Source: Streptomyces rugosispiralis (GTDB lineage: Bacteria > Actinomycetota > Actinomycetes > Streptomycetales > Streptomycetaceae). Taken from it: a DNA stretch of 64,000 bases. Both the position numbers and the translations under genes were made by a program. The stretch's first letter is position 1, and each line of letters begins with the position of its first letter. Shown here one piece after another: positions 35,911 through 44,886 of this stretch. Where the stretch lies: contig NZ_JANIAA010000004.1 of the NCBI RefSeq assembly GCF_024505145.1, positions 310,001-374,000 of the forward strand. Reading direction: 5' to 3'. A model generated the notes under the pieces. That model did no database searches and was not told the DNA's origin. It was given only the letters and a program-made list of their open reading frames with translations.

Positions 35911-36627
35911 CTACGTCGCGGCCTTGGCGGATCTACGCGTTTGCGAACGGCTCCCGGAACGGGCACGCTTCGAACTCGATCGGTCCGCCGTGCGACCCTC
36001 GCCGCGGCCTGCGCCGCGCTCCTTGGGTGGCTCGGCCATGATGCCGCCCTTGCGCAGCACCGCGTAACCGACCCCGATGCCGAGGGCCACCGGCCATTCG
36101 ATGACCTCCACGGCACCCAGCGCGCCGAGCCCCACGTACAGCGGGAGTCCGCCCTTGGCCGGCAGTACCCGGCGGGCCATCTCGATCGGCTTCATCGCCA
36201 CCCTCGCCGCGCCGCCCGTCGCACGGGTGGTGGCGTGGCCGACCGTCCCGAAGGTCTCCTTCGTGGCGTGGCCCACGGTGTCGAGGGTTTCCCTGGTGGC
36301 GTGCCCGACGGTGTCGAACCCCTCCTTCGTGGCGTGGCCCATGGCGTTGAACGTCGGCACCGTGACGGTCAGGCGGCGCCGGCCGTCGCTGCGCGAGGTC
36401 TCCAGGGGGCCCTTGGCGGCCTTGGCCGTCCGTTGCCGCTGTGTGGTCTTCGACGGCCTGGTGGCCTTCGTCGACCTCTTGGCCTGTGAGGGCTTCGAGG
36501 TGGCCGACGTGGTCTGGGACTTCGTCGTCGACTTGCCGCCGCGCGCCGGTGATGCCGTCTTCTTCGCGGCGGTCGAGGAACTGCGCTTGCGTGAAGTAGC
36601 GGGAGTGGTCACTGGTCTCACGTCCAC
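35911..36627 (-). CDS. Lys/Ser-rich protein with VGHATKE repeats
   Basis: About 238 residues; the start is taken at a GTG near 36627 since longer starts run under the P-type ATPase promoter, and no ribosome site is clear. The first 90 residues are a basic Lys/Thr/Ser tail (histone-H1-like: KRSSSTAAKKTASPARGGKS). Residues about 94-133 are three to four 11-residue repeats of GHATKETxDTV. A short hydrophobic stretch (LPLYVGLGALGAVEVIEWPV, ALGIGVGYAVL) suggests membrane association, and the end is again basic. It is divergent from the ATPase gene with about 85 bp between, so shared control is likely. Function unknown. Confidence 0.6.
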   Translation of the reverse strand: MDVRPVTTPATSRKRSSSTAAKKTASPARGGKSTTKSQTTSATSKPSQAKRSTKATRPSKTTQRQRTAKAAKGPLETSRSDGRRRLTVTVPTFNAMGHATKEGFDTVGHATRETLDTVGHATKETFGTVGHATTRATGGAARVAMKPIEMARRVLPAKGGLPLYVGLGALGAVEVIEWPVALGIGVGYAVLRKGGIMAEPPKERGAGRGEGRTADRSSSKRARSGSRSQTRRSAKAAT

Positions 36628-36712
36628 ACGGTGATGACGGATGGAATCTTCTTCCTTTTTCAGGGTAATAGGGATGAACCGGGCAGGCCGCCCGGAGAGC
36701 GGAGGTCCCTCG

Positions 36713-39700
36713 ATGTCACCGCTGCCGTCGCTGTCAGCACTGCGCCTGCCCCTGCCGCCTTCGCTGCTGCTCGCGCCCATCAAAAGCGGTGTGGCCGCGG
36801 GCGTGCGGGACGCCGCCGGAGCCGTCGGGCGGCTGGTCCGGCCCTCCGAGCGCGGGATCTGGTCCTACCCGGGGCGGTACTACATCGAGGTCCGCGGGGT
36901 GCACGGCATCGGCGGCGAGCAGGTGGCCCGCCGGGTGGAGCGGGCGCTCGAGGAGCATCCGCGGGTGCGGTGGGCCCGGGTGAACGCGCCCTCCGAGCGG
37001 GTCGTGGTGGCCGTGGGCAAGCCGCCCCCGTCCGAACAGGACCTGATCGCCCGGATCGAGCGCGCGGAGGTCCAGGAGCCCGTCGCGCCCACCGAGGAGT
37101 TCGACGAATGGGCACCCGAGCCCCGCCACCCCTCCGGCGGTGCCAGGGAGTCCCAGTCGCTGGCCGTCGTGGCCGCGGACGTCGTGGGGCTGGGCGTGGC
37201 CACCGCCCTGCGACTGGCCCCCTGGCTCAAGCTGCCCACCGAGGTGGCCGCCGCCATGTCCGTCATCCAGAACCACCCCCGCCTGCGGCGCCTCGCCCTG
37301 GCCATCACCCGCGGGCAGCCGACCGAGGCGGCACTGCCGGTGCTGAGCGCGCTGACCCAGGGCGTGGCCACCCGGGGCGGGGGGCTCGCGCTCGACCTCA
37401 TCCAGCGGATGGCCCTGTGGCGGGAGGCGGAGGCGGAGGGCCGGGCCTGGGCCGCGATGGAGCCGCACCTGGTGCACGGCCCCCAGGACGTGATGGCCGA
37501 GCCGATCGTGGTCGAGCGGCCCGGACCGTCCCCCCAGGACACCGTGGAGCGCTTCGCGGAGCGCTCCATCGCCGCGGGGGCCGCGGCCGGCGTCCTCACC
37601 GCGCCCTTCGCCGGCCCGCGCCGCGGGTTCGCCGTCGGGTTCTCCTCCGTGCCCAAGGCGCCGGGGGCGGGCCGGGAGGGGTTCGCGACCAGCCTCGGCC
37701 GGTTCCTGGCGCTGCGCGGCGTCCTGGCCATGGACCGCAGCTCGCTGCGGCGGCTGGGCCAGGTCGACACCGTGGTGCTGGACGAGGCGGCGCTGCGTGG
37801 CGACCGCTACGAGCCCATCGACCTGGAACTCCTCGGTGGCGCCGACCCCGAGCGGACCGCCGAGCGGCTCTTCGACCTCTTCGACTCCGATGCGCCCCTG
37901 GAGACCCGCCGCGACAACGGATGGGTGCTCGGTCCCCTGGACCGGCTGGAGCTTACGGGCCGCACCGGGCAGCAGACCGCGGCGCGGCTCCGCCGCAGGG
38001 GCAGCGAGCGGGTGCTCGGTCTGGCCCGGGGGAGCAAGCTCCAGGCGGTGGTGGGCCTCGCGCCACAGACCGTGCCGGGCGCCGAGGCCGTGGCGGCCGC
38101 CGCCCGCCGGGCGGGGGCCCGCATCGTCCTGGCCACCGACCGCGAGCGGCCCACGGACATCACCTTCGCCGACGCGGTGGTGCCCTCCGGCGGCCGCCTG
38201 GTGGCCTCCGTACGCGCCCTCCAGGCCGACGGCGCCGTGGTGCTGCTGCTCTCCGGCAACCGCCGGGCCCTGGGAGCCGCCGACTGCGGCATCGGCGTGC
38301 ACCGCGACGGCGAGCCCCCGGCCTGGGGCGCCCATCTGCTCGTCGGCGCCGACCTGGAGTCCGCCGGGCTCATCGTGGACGCCGTCGGCGTGGCCGCGCG
38401 GGTCGACCGGGAGAGCGCCCTGCTGTCCGCCGGCGGCAGTGCCATCGGCGCGGTGGCCGCCCTCCAGGCGTCTCCGGACCAGGCCACCGCGCGTGCCGCG
38501 GCGTCGGGCACCAGCGCGGGGACCCTGGCCTTCGCCCTGGGCAACTGGCGGGCCCGCCAGCTCCTCGCCCGCCCCATGGACCCGCCGGTGACCACCACCC
38601 CCTGGTATCTGATGCCCGTCCCCCGGGTGCTGGAGCGGCTGCGGACCGGGCCCGGCGGGCTGGCCCCGGAGGAGGCGGCGTCCCGCACCGCGCAGGGGCC
38701 GCGCCGGGGCGAGCCCACCGGCACCACCCTGCCCGCCGCGTTCATCGAGGAACTCGCCAACCCGCTCACCCCGGTCCTGGCCGCCGGCGCCGCCCTGGCC
38801 GCCGCCGTGGGCTCGCGCACCGACGCCGCGCTGGTGGCCACCATCACCGGCATCTCGGCGCTCGTCGGCGGATTCCAGCGGGTCAGGACCGAGCGGGCGC
38901 TGTCCGAGCTGTTCGCCCGGTCGGCGATCGGCGCCCGGGTCCGCAGGGGCGGTACGGAACGCCTGGTGACCGCCGGGGACCTGGTCCCCGGCGACATCGT
39001 CGTGCTGGGCCCGGAGGACGTGGTGCCCGCCGACTGCCGGGTGCTGGAGGCCGAGGGGCTCGAGGTCGACGAGTCCTCGCTGACCGGCGAGTCGCTCCCC
39101 GTGCACAAGTCCCCGGTGCCGGTCGTCGGCGCCCACATCACCCAGCGCCGGTCGATGCTCTACGAGGGCACCACGGTCTCCGCGGGACGGGCGGAGGCCG
39201 TCGTCGTGGCCACCGGACCGGCCACCGAGGTCGGCCGCAGCCTGGCCACCGCCCGCCAGGCCGCCCCGGTCACCGGTGTCGAGGCCCGGCTGACCGCGCT
39301 CACCCGGTCCAGCGTGCCCATCGCGGTCGGGTCCGCCGCCGCGGTCGCCGGTGCCGGACTGCTGCACGGCCTGCCGGTCACCGAAAACCTCGCCTCCGCC
39401 GTCAACCTCGCCGTGGCGTCCGTCCCCGAAGGGCTCCCGTTCCTGGTCAACGCCGCCCAGTTGGCCGCCGCCCGACGGCTGGCCGACCTCGGCGCCCTGG
39501 TCCGCAACCCGCGCACCATCGAGGCGCTCGGCCGCGCCGACGTGCTGTGCTTCGACAAGACCGGGACCCTCACCGAGGGCACCCTCCAGCTCGCGGCCGT
39601 CAGCGACGGCGGCGGCCCGCTCCCCGCCGAGCGCCTCGACGCGCCCCGTAAGGCCGTGCTCGCCGCCGCCCTGCGCGCGACCCCGCCGGCCCGCCAGGCC

Positions 39701-41218
39701 GAGCCCATGGCGCACCAGACCGACCGCGCGGTGAGCGTCGGGGCCCGCCGGGCCGGGGTCGGGGTGCGGCGCGGAGCGCCCCGCTGGCGCCGTACCGACT
39801 CGCTGCCGTTCGAACCCTCCCGCGCGTACCACGCCACCGCCGGGCGCACCCCGCACGGCGCGCTGCTCAGCGTCAAGGGGGCGCCCGAGGGCGTCCTGGA
39901 GCGGGTCGCCCGGCGGCGCGTACCGGGCACCGGACGGGCCACCCCGCTGGACGCGGAAGACATCAAGAAGCTGGCCGACGCCGCCGAGGAGCTGGCCGGA
40001 GCGGGGCGGCGGGTGCTGGCGGTGGCCGAGCGCCCGATGCGGGAGGGCGAGGACCTTACCGACGACACCGTGCGGGACCTGGACTTCCTCGGCTTCATCG
40101 CGCTCGCCGACCCCGTCCGCACCAGCGCCGGCCCGGCCACCGAGCGGCTGCGCGAGGCCGGGGTGCAGACCGTGATGCTCACCGGCGACCACCCCGCCAC
40201 CGCGGACGCCATCGCGGCCACCATCATGGACATCCCCGAGCCCAGGGTGAGCACCGGTCCTGAGCTGGACGAGATGGACGACGAGCGGCTGGACGAGCTG
40301 CTGCCCACGGTGGACGTGATCGCCCGGTGCAGCCCGCACCACAAGGTCCGCATCGTCCAGGCGTATCAGCGCCTCGGCCGGGTGGTCGCCATGACCGGCG
40401 ACGGCGCCAATGACGCGCCCGCGATCCGGCTCGCGGACGTCGGGATCGCCCTGGGACGGCGCGGCACCCCCGCCGCGACCGCCGCGGCGGACCTGGTCGT
40501 CACCGACGACCGCCTGGAGACCATCGTCTCGGCCCTGATGGAGGGGCGCGCCATGTGGGCCTCGGTCCGTGCCGCCCTCGCCATCCTCATCGGCGGCAAC
40601 TTCGGCGAGGTCACCTTCAGCGTGGCCACCTCCGCCCTGACCGGCTCCACACCGCTGAGCGCGCGTCAGATCATGCTGGTCAACCTGCTGACCGACCTCG
40701 CGCCCGCGCTCGCCATCGCGGTGCGCGAGCCCACCGGGCACACCGGGGAACGGCTGCTCAAGGAGGGCCCCAGCCGCTCGCTGGGCGTGGCGCTCACCAA
40801 GGAGATGCTGTTGCGGGGCGTCATCACGGCCGCCGGGGCCGGACTGGCGTGGACCGGCGCGCGGGTCACCGGCCGGGGCCGCCGGGCCAGTACGGTGGCG
40901 CTCGCCGCCCTGGTCGGCACCCAGCTTGCGCAGACCCTGACCACAGGCGGCCTGGACCGGCACGTCCTGATCGCCGGCCTGGGCTCCGCCGCGGTGCTCG
41001 CCGCCATCATCCAGACCCCGGGCGTCAGCCAGTTCTTCGACTGCACCCCGCTCGGCCCGTTCGCCTGGACCATCACCCTGGGCTCGATCACCGTGGCCAC
41101 CTTGTTCGGCCCCGTCCTTGCGCCGATGCTGCACCTCGACCGGACGCCGCTCGAGGAGGAGGCGGCGGAGGAGCGCGCGGACGCCGCGGCCGGGCCGGAG
41201 GCCCCCGCACCGAGGTGA
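36713..41218 (+). CDS. Giant CtpI-like P-type ATPase
   Basis: 1501 residues, about twice a normal P-type ATPase and near the size of M. tuberculosis CtpI. GGAGG seven bases before ATG 36713 fixes the start. The C-terminal half is a complete pump: DESSLTGES, VASVPEGLP in a membrane helix, phosphorylated Asp948 in DKTGT, KGAPEG, MLTGDHP and TGDGAND near 1230, then several spans. The N-terminal half repeats the layout in degenerate form: VDTVVLDEAAL at 357 in place of DKTGT, and SGNRRALGAADCGIGV at 514 in place of the GDGxND loop. The lack of CPx or soft-metal motifs argues against copper/zinc transport; the ion is unknown. Confidence 0.93.
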   Translation: MSPLPSLSALRLPLPPSLLLAPIKSGVAAGVRDAAGAVGRLVRPSERGIWSYPGRYYIEVRGVHGIGGEQVARRVERALEEHPRVRWARVNAPSERVVVAVGKPPPSEQDLIARIERAEVQEPVAPTEEFDEWAPEPRHPSGGARESQSLAVVAADVVGLGVATALRLAPWLKLPTEVAAAMSVIQNHPRLRRLALAITRGQPTEAALPVLSALTQGVATRGGGLALDLIQRMALWREAEAEGRAWAAMEPHLVHGPQDVMAEPIVVERPGPSPQDTVERFAERSIAAGAAAGVLTAPFAGPRRGFAVGFSSVPKAPGAGREGFATSLGRFLALRGVLAMDRSSLRRLGQVDTVVLDEAALRGDRYEPIDLELLGGADPERTAERLFDLFDSDAPLETRRDNGWVLGPLDRLELTGRTGQQTAARLRRRGSERVLGLARGSKLQAVVGLAPQTVPGAEAVAAAARRAGARIVLATDRERPTDITFADAVVPSGGRLVASVRALQADGAVVLLLSGNRRALGAADCGIGVHRDGEPPAWGAHLLVGADLESAGLIVDAVGVAARVDRESALLSAGGSAIGAVAALQASPDQATARAAASGTSAGTLAFALGNWRARQLLARPMDPPVTTTPWYLMPVPRVLERLRTGPGGLAPEEAASRTAQGPRRGEPTGTTLPAAFIEELANPLTPVLAAGAALAAAVGSRTDAALVATITGISALVGGFQRVRTERALSELFARSAIGARVRRGGTERLVTAGDLVPGDIVVLGPEDVVPADCRVLEAEGLEVDESSLTGESLPVHKSPVPVVGAHITQRRSMLYEGTTVSAGRAEAVVVATGPATEVGRSLATARQAAPVTGVEARLTALTRSSVPIAVGSAAAVAGAGLLHGLPVTENLASAVNLAVASVPEGLPFLVNAAQLAAARRLADLGALVRNPRTIEALGRADVLCFDKTGTLTEGTLQLAAVSDGGGPLPAERLDAPRKAVLAAALRATPPARQAEPMAHQTDRAVSVGARRAGVGVRRGAPRWRRTDSLPFEPSRAYHATAGRTPHGALLSVKGAPEGVLERVARRRVPGTGRATPLDAEDIKKLADAAEELAGAGRRVLAVAERPMREGEDLTDDTVRDLDFLGFIALADPVRTSAGPATERLREAGVQTVMLTGDHPATADAIAATIMDIPEPRVSTGPELDEMDDERLDELLPTVDVIARCSPHHKVRIVQAYQRLGRVVAMTGDGANDAPAIRLADVGIALGRRGTPAATAAADLVVTDDRLETIVSALMEGRAMWASVRAALAILIGGNFGEVTFSVATSALTGSTPLSARQIMLVNLLTDLAPALAIAVREPTGHTGERLLKEGPSRSLGVALTKEMLLRGVITAAGAGLAWTGARVTGRGRRASTVALAALVGTQLAQTLTTGGLDRHVLIAGLGSAAVLAAIIQTPGVSQFFDCTPLGPFAWTITLGSITVATLFGPVLAPMLHLDRTPLEEEAAEERADAAAGPEAPAPR

Positions 41219-41310
41219 GGGCCGAACCTCTTGCGCCGCCCGGCCCGAGCGATAGTGTTGAATGTCCCGGTTTGAGATGACGGGGGCGGGTCGGTGCGGA
41301 GGAGGGCGTG

Positions 41311-41550
41311 ATGCGGAGCCGAGAGAGGTATGAGCTGGTCTTCGTGGATACGGCCGCCCCGGACCCGGGAGCAGAGGACGTCGTGGTGGTGCACCGCACG
41401 GAGAGCAGCGGTCCGGGCGGCCATCCCGTGTACGTGGACGACACCGGCATCGTGCGGGCGGAGATCAGCGACCGGGCGGAGGTACGGATGATCGCCAGCG
41501 GCGGTCATCAGGTGCACGCCGCCGCGGTCAGTGCCCGCCCGGTGTCCTGA
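41311..41550 (+). CDS. Small DUF6296-type protein
   Basis: 79 residues: RYELVFVDTA, EDVVVVHRTESSGPGGHPVY, VDDTGIVRAEISDRAEVRM and IASGGHQ, the pattern of a streptomycete family of unknown function (recognised as DUF6296). GGAGGAGG lies upstream; a GTG at 41308 immediately precedes the ATG. Single gene between the ATPase and a sigma factor gene. Confidence 0.75.
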   Translation: MRSRERYELVFVDTAAPDPGAEDVVVVHRTESSGPGGHPVYVDDTGIVRAEISDRAEVRMIASGGHQVHAAAVSARPVS

Positions 41551-41673
41551 GTCACCCGTCCGGCGCCCCCGCCCGTCTGTCGTTTCCGCAGGTCGGCGCC
41601 GTTGTCAGTGGGGCCCGTTAGGTTTGGCGCCAATGGGAGTCCGAAGAGCGATCGACATGATCGAGGTGCGGCG

Positions 41674-42672
41674 ATGAGTGATGTGGCGGCGGTGGACGGC
41701 GCGGCCGGTGTCGAGCTCCAGTTGGAGCCGTACCGCACGCAGCTGACCGGTTACTGCTATCGGATGCTGGGCTCGGCCTTCGAGGCCGAGGACGCGGTGC
41801 AGGAGACGATGGTGCGCGCCTGGCGGGGGCTGGACCGCTTCGAGGGCCGGTCCGCGCTGCGGTCGTGGCTCTACCGCATCGCCACCAATGTGTGCCTGGA
41901 CATGCTCAGCGGGAGCAAGCGGCGGGCCCGGCCCATGGATCTGACCTCCGCCGCCACCCCGTTCCCGGCCACGCTCGCCGAGCAGCCGGAGGCCACCTGG
42001 ATCGGCCCGGTCCCGGACGGCCAGGTGCTGTCGGACGGGGGAGACCCCGCCGAGGTGGCGGCCCAGCGGGACGCGGTGCGGCTCGCGTTCATCGCCGCGC
42101 TCCAGCATCTGGCCCCCCGCCAGCGGGCGGTGCTGATCCTGCGCGAGGTGCTGGCGTGGAAGGCGAGCGAGGTCGCTGAGCTGCTGGGCACCACCGTCGC
42201 GTCGGTCAACAGCGCGCTGCAGCGCGCTCGGGCCACCCTCGCCGCGAGCCAGGTCAGCGACTCCGACCCGGTCAGGCCGCTGGACGAGGAGCAGCGTGCG
42301 CTGCTGGCCCGCTATGTGGACGCCTTCGAGCGCTATGACCTGGACTCCCTCACCGCCCTGCTGCACGAGGACGCCACGCTCTCCATGCCGCCGTACGAGC
42401 TGTGGCTGCGCGGCCACGAGGACATCCGCCAGTGGCTGCTGGGCCATGGCATCGGCTGCCGCGGCTCCCGTCTGCTGCCGACCGTGGCCAACGGCATGCC
42501 CGCCTTCGGTCAGTACCGGCCGGGCGGCGCCGACGGCCGCCATGAGCCCTGGGCGCTTCAGGTCCTGGAGATATCAGGGGGCCGGATCACCGGGCTCAAC
42601 TCCTTCCTGGACACCGAGCGCCTCTTCCCGCTGTTCGGCCTCCCCGCCTGGCTCGGGCCCGAGGTGGCCTAA
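41674..42672 (+). CDS. ECF sigma factor with C-terminal SnoaL-like domain (SigG/TIGR02960 type)
   Basis: 332 residues. Region 2: [58 protein letters not shown]. Region 4: [40 protein letters not shown]. Residues 215-330 form a SnoaL/NTF2-like domain ([38 protein letters not shown]), which replaces a separate anti-sigma factor in this class and modulates activity in cis. Weak GAGGTG ribosome site. The 3' end overlaps the convergent STAS gene by 99 bp. Confidence 0.92.
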   Translation: MSDVAAVDGAAGVELQLEPYRTQLTGYCYRMLGSAFEAEDAVQETMVRAWRGLDRFEGRSALRSWLYRIATNVCLDMLSGSKRRARPMDLTSAATPFPATLAEQPEATWIGPVPDGQVLSDGGDPAEVAAQRDAVRLAFIAALQHLAPRQRAVLILREVLAWKASEVAELLGTTVASVNSALQRARATLAASQVSDSDPVRPLDEEQRALLARYVDAFERYDLDSLTALLHEDATLSMPPYELWLRGHEDIRQWLLGHGIGCRGSRLLPTVANGMPAFGQYRPGGADGRHEPWALQVLEISGGRITGLNSFLDTERLFPLFGLPAWLGPEVA

Positions 42673-42990
42673 CGCCGCGGGGGCCGTCAGGGCCTCGTCC
42701 AGCCCCGTCCAGGCGAGCAGCCGCCGCAGTTCGGCGCGGGCGTTGCGGAGCTGGATCCCGCGCCCCAGCCGGGCGGCGGTCAGCCGCAGCCGGGCCAGGG
42801 CCTCGACCACGGCCAGGTCCGGCCGTCCCACTCCGCCCACATCCACGGTGACCGGCCCCGGACCGGCACGGCGCGCCAGCGCGGCCAGCCGTTCGCACAG
42901 CCGCGCCACCTCGGCACGGGTGACCGGCTGGGCCAGTACCAGCACGGCCGGGGACGGCGTGGGCGGGTTCTCGGGCTCGGGACCGGTCAA
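42574..42990 (-). CDS. STAS-domain protein (anti-sigma antagonist-like)
   Basis: 138 residues from TTG 42990, which has AGGAGG six bases upstream. The STAS fold is visible: [71 protein letters not shown]. The residue after VTVDVGG, where a phosphorylatable Ser/Thr is usual, is not obviously conserved (VGRPD), so regulation by phosphorylation is doubtful. The last 40 residues overlap the antisense sigma gene and are low complexity. Partner unknown. Confidence 0.78.
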   Translation of the reverse strand: MTGPEPENPPTPSPAVLVLAQPVTRAEVARLCERLAALARRAGPGPVTVDVGGVGRPDLAVVEALARLRLTAARLGRGIQLRNARAELRRLLAWTGLDEALTAPAALGHLGPEPGGEAEQREEALGVQEGVEPGDPAP

Positions 42991-43045
42991 CGTCCACCTC
43001 CTGTCGCGGCGTTCACCGGTGCAGACCGCCCGGCCCGGGAAAAGT

Positions 43046-43084
43046 CATCGGAGAACGTGCGGCTGTGCCGCGCGTTCTCCGATG
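43046..43084 (-). terminator. Terminator of the chitosanase gene
   Basis: CATCGGAGAACGTGCGGC (43046-43063) and GCCGCGCGTTCTCCGATG (43067-43084) pair at 17 of 18 positions with a three-base loop; on the minus strand it is followed by acTTTTcccgg. It starts nine bases after the chitosanase stop. Confidence 0.9.
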
Positions 43085-43092
43085 CGGGCGGG

Positions 43093-43794
43093 TCAGTTGT
43101 TCTGGACGAACTGCTGCGCCAGGCCGTCGCCGACCGACACGGCCTTGCTGTGGTTCTCGATGGGGGAGACGGAGGAGTTCTTGAACAGGATGTACGTCAC
43201 CCCCGACTCCGCGCCGCCGGTCTCCGGGTCGGGGTCGATGCCGAGCGCGCCGGCCGTGGCGTAGGACGCCTCACCGATGATCTTGGTGGGCCCGGTGTCG
43301 CCCACCACCGCGTACTCGACCTTGTTGTTGTAGATGACCGCGACCACACCGCCGCCCTTGATGCCGGCCTGCCGGTAGTCCCAGGTGGAGCTGGGGCTCG
43401 GCACCACGACATACGGCAGCTTGTCGGCGATGAGGGGCTTGCCGTCCGACTGGTGGAAGGCGGTGTCGTCCTGGAACCACGGGTCGGTGTCCTCGTTGCA
43501 CCGCGAGGTCACCTGGCCATCGCAGTCGACGTCCATGTCGGCCTTCCAGAAGACCGCCCCATTGGCGCCGCAGACCGGGACGGTGGCCGATGTCTCCTCG
43601 TCGGTGCGGTACTTGCCGCTGGAAATCTGGGAACAGCTCTGCACCTTGGCGAGCAGCTGCGCCGCGGTGACCGTGCCCTCCTTGGTGGACGCGGGGGCCG
43701 GCGCGGGGCCCCGGGTGGTGGCGTGGGCGCCGGCGGTGACGGAACCGGCCAGCAGACCGGCCGTGGCGAGCACGAAAGCGAAACGCTTGCGCAT
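43093..43794 (-). CDS. Secreted GH75 chitosanase
   Basis: 233 residues. Signal peptide RKRFAFVLATAGLLAGSVTA ending GAHA. The GH75 domain shows ADMDVDCDGQVTSRCNEDTD, LPYVVVPSPSS, VVAVIYNNKVEYAVVGDTGP and IIGEASYATAGALGI; the Asp of VGDTGP and the Glu of IIGEAS are nine residues apart, the spacing of the GH75 catalytic pair. It should cut chitosan outside the cell. AAGGGGTG precedes the ATG, and a palindrome of the CsnR type lies just upstream. Monocistronic with its own terminator. Confidence 0.93.
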   Translation of the reverse strand: MRKRFAFVLATAGLLAGSVTAGAHATTRGPAPAPASTKEGTVTAAQLLAKVQSCSQISSGKYRTDEETSATVPVCGANGAVFWKADMDVDCDGQVTSRCNEDTDPWFQDDTAFHQSDGKPLIADKLPYVVVPSPSSTWDYRQAGIKGGGVVAVIYNNKVEYAVVGDTGPTKIIGEASYATAGALGIDPDPETGGAESGVTYILFKNSSVSPIENHSKAVSVGDGLAQQFVQNN

Positions 43795-43807
43795 GGGACA
43801 CCCCTTT

Positions 43808-43826
43808 GTTAGGAACCTTTCCTAAC
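43808..43826. promoter_or_regulatory. CsnR-type operator before the chitosanase gene
   Basis: GTTAGGAACCTTTCCTAAC is a near-perfect palindrome (arms agree at eight of nine bases). It matches the GTTAGGAAASTTTCCTAAC-like box found before streptomycete chitosanase genes and bound by the ROK repressor CsnR. It lies 14 bp upstream of the start codon on the minus strand. The csnR gene itself is not in the window. Confidence 0.8.
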
Positions 43827-43945
43827 CTCGACTGGGGCATCTTGGGCGAGTTGATAGGCTCATGTCAATACACATGCACTGCGGGAAGCCGATGCGCATT
43901 GCCGCTCGAATCCGCGGCGTTCGCAGCAACTTCCCGCAGGCACTC

Positions 43946-44783
43946 TCAGTGCGTGGCCCGCACCAGCTTCAGCAGCCGCGTCACCTCACGCGCCACCGCG
44001 TCCCGTCCGGCCGCGACATACCGGCGGGGGTCGACCACCTCGGGGTGGCCGGCCAGATGGTCGCGGATCGCCCGGGTGTAGGCCACGTTCAGATGGGTGG
44101 CGATGTTCACCTTCGTCAGCCCCGCCTCCACCCCCCGGGTCAAATCCGCCTCGGGCACCCCGGAGGAGCCGTGCGGCACCAGCGGTACCGGCACGGCCGC
44201 GCGCAACGCCGCGACCAGCGGCAGATCCACCACCGCGGCCTTGACGACCATGGCGTGCGAGGTGCCCACCGCGACCGCGAGCGCGTCCACACCCGTGGCC
44301 GCCACATAGGCCGCGGCCTCGGCCGGTTCGGTCCTGGCGCCCGGCGCGTGGACGCCGTCCTCGCCGCCCACCTCGCCCAACTCGGCCTCCACCCACACCC
44401 CGTGGGCATGGCAGTCGGCCGCCACCTCGGCGGTCGCCGCCACATTACCGTCGTAGTCCAGGGCCGAGGCGTCGAACATCACCGAGCCGAAGCCGAGGTC
44501 CACCGCCTCCCGCACCAGCTCCGGCCCGGTGGCGTGGTCCAGATGCACGGCCACCGGCACCCCCGCGGCGCGGGCCACCTCCACGGTCGCCCGCCCGATG
44601 GCGGCCAGGGCGCCGTGATACCGCACCGCGTTCTCGCTGATCCGGAGGATCACCGGCGCGCCCGCCGCCTCCGCCCCGGCCACGGTGGCCTGGGCGTGTT
44701 CGATCTGGATGACATTGAACGCACCCGCGCCGAGCCCGGCCCGTGCGGCCCCCGACGATCTCTCCGGTGGCCACCAGCGGCAT
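43946..44783 (-). pseudogene. Class II tagatose/fructose-bisphosphate aldolase, frameshifted
   Basis: Starts MPLVATGEIVG at 44783. At 44749-44753 there are five C (G on the coding strand) where four would keep frame; beyond that the family sequence resumes: ARAGLGAGAFNVIQIEHAQA, VPVAVHLDHATGPELV (zinc His), DASALDYDGNV, VWVEAELGEVGG, LAVAVGTSHAM, PLVPHGSSGVPEADL, KVNIATHLN. Everything after codon 12 is intact, so this is a recent frameshift or a sequencing error. As KbaY/GatY-type enzyme it would split tagatose-1,6-bisphosphate. The span is 838 bp, one base over a multiple of three. Confidence 0.85.
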
Positions 44784-44886
44784 CTACCGGCTCCTTCCGC
44801 CTGTTCCCGTGTTCCGGCCCTGTCCCATGTCCCGCCCCCTGTCCCTCGATCCGCCCGTACCCGCGCGGCTCGTGGCCCCGCCCCGC

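Noticed and set aside
36734..41134. A 1466-codon open frame antisense to the P-type ATPase
   Set aside because: High third-position GC leaves complementary frames open; the translation has no family pattern, and the sense frame has complete ATPase motifs.
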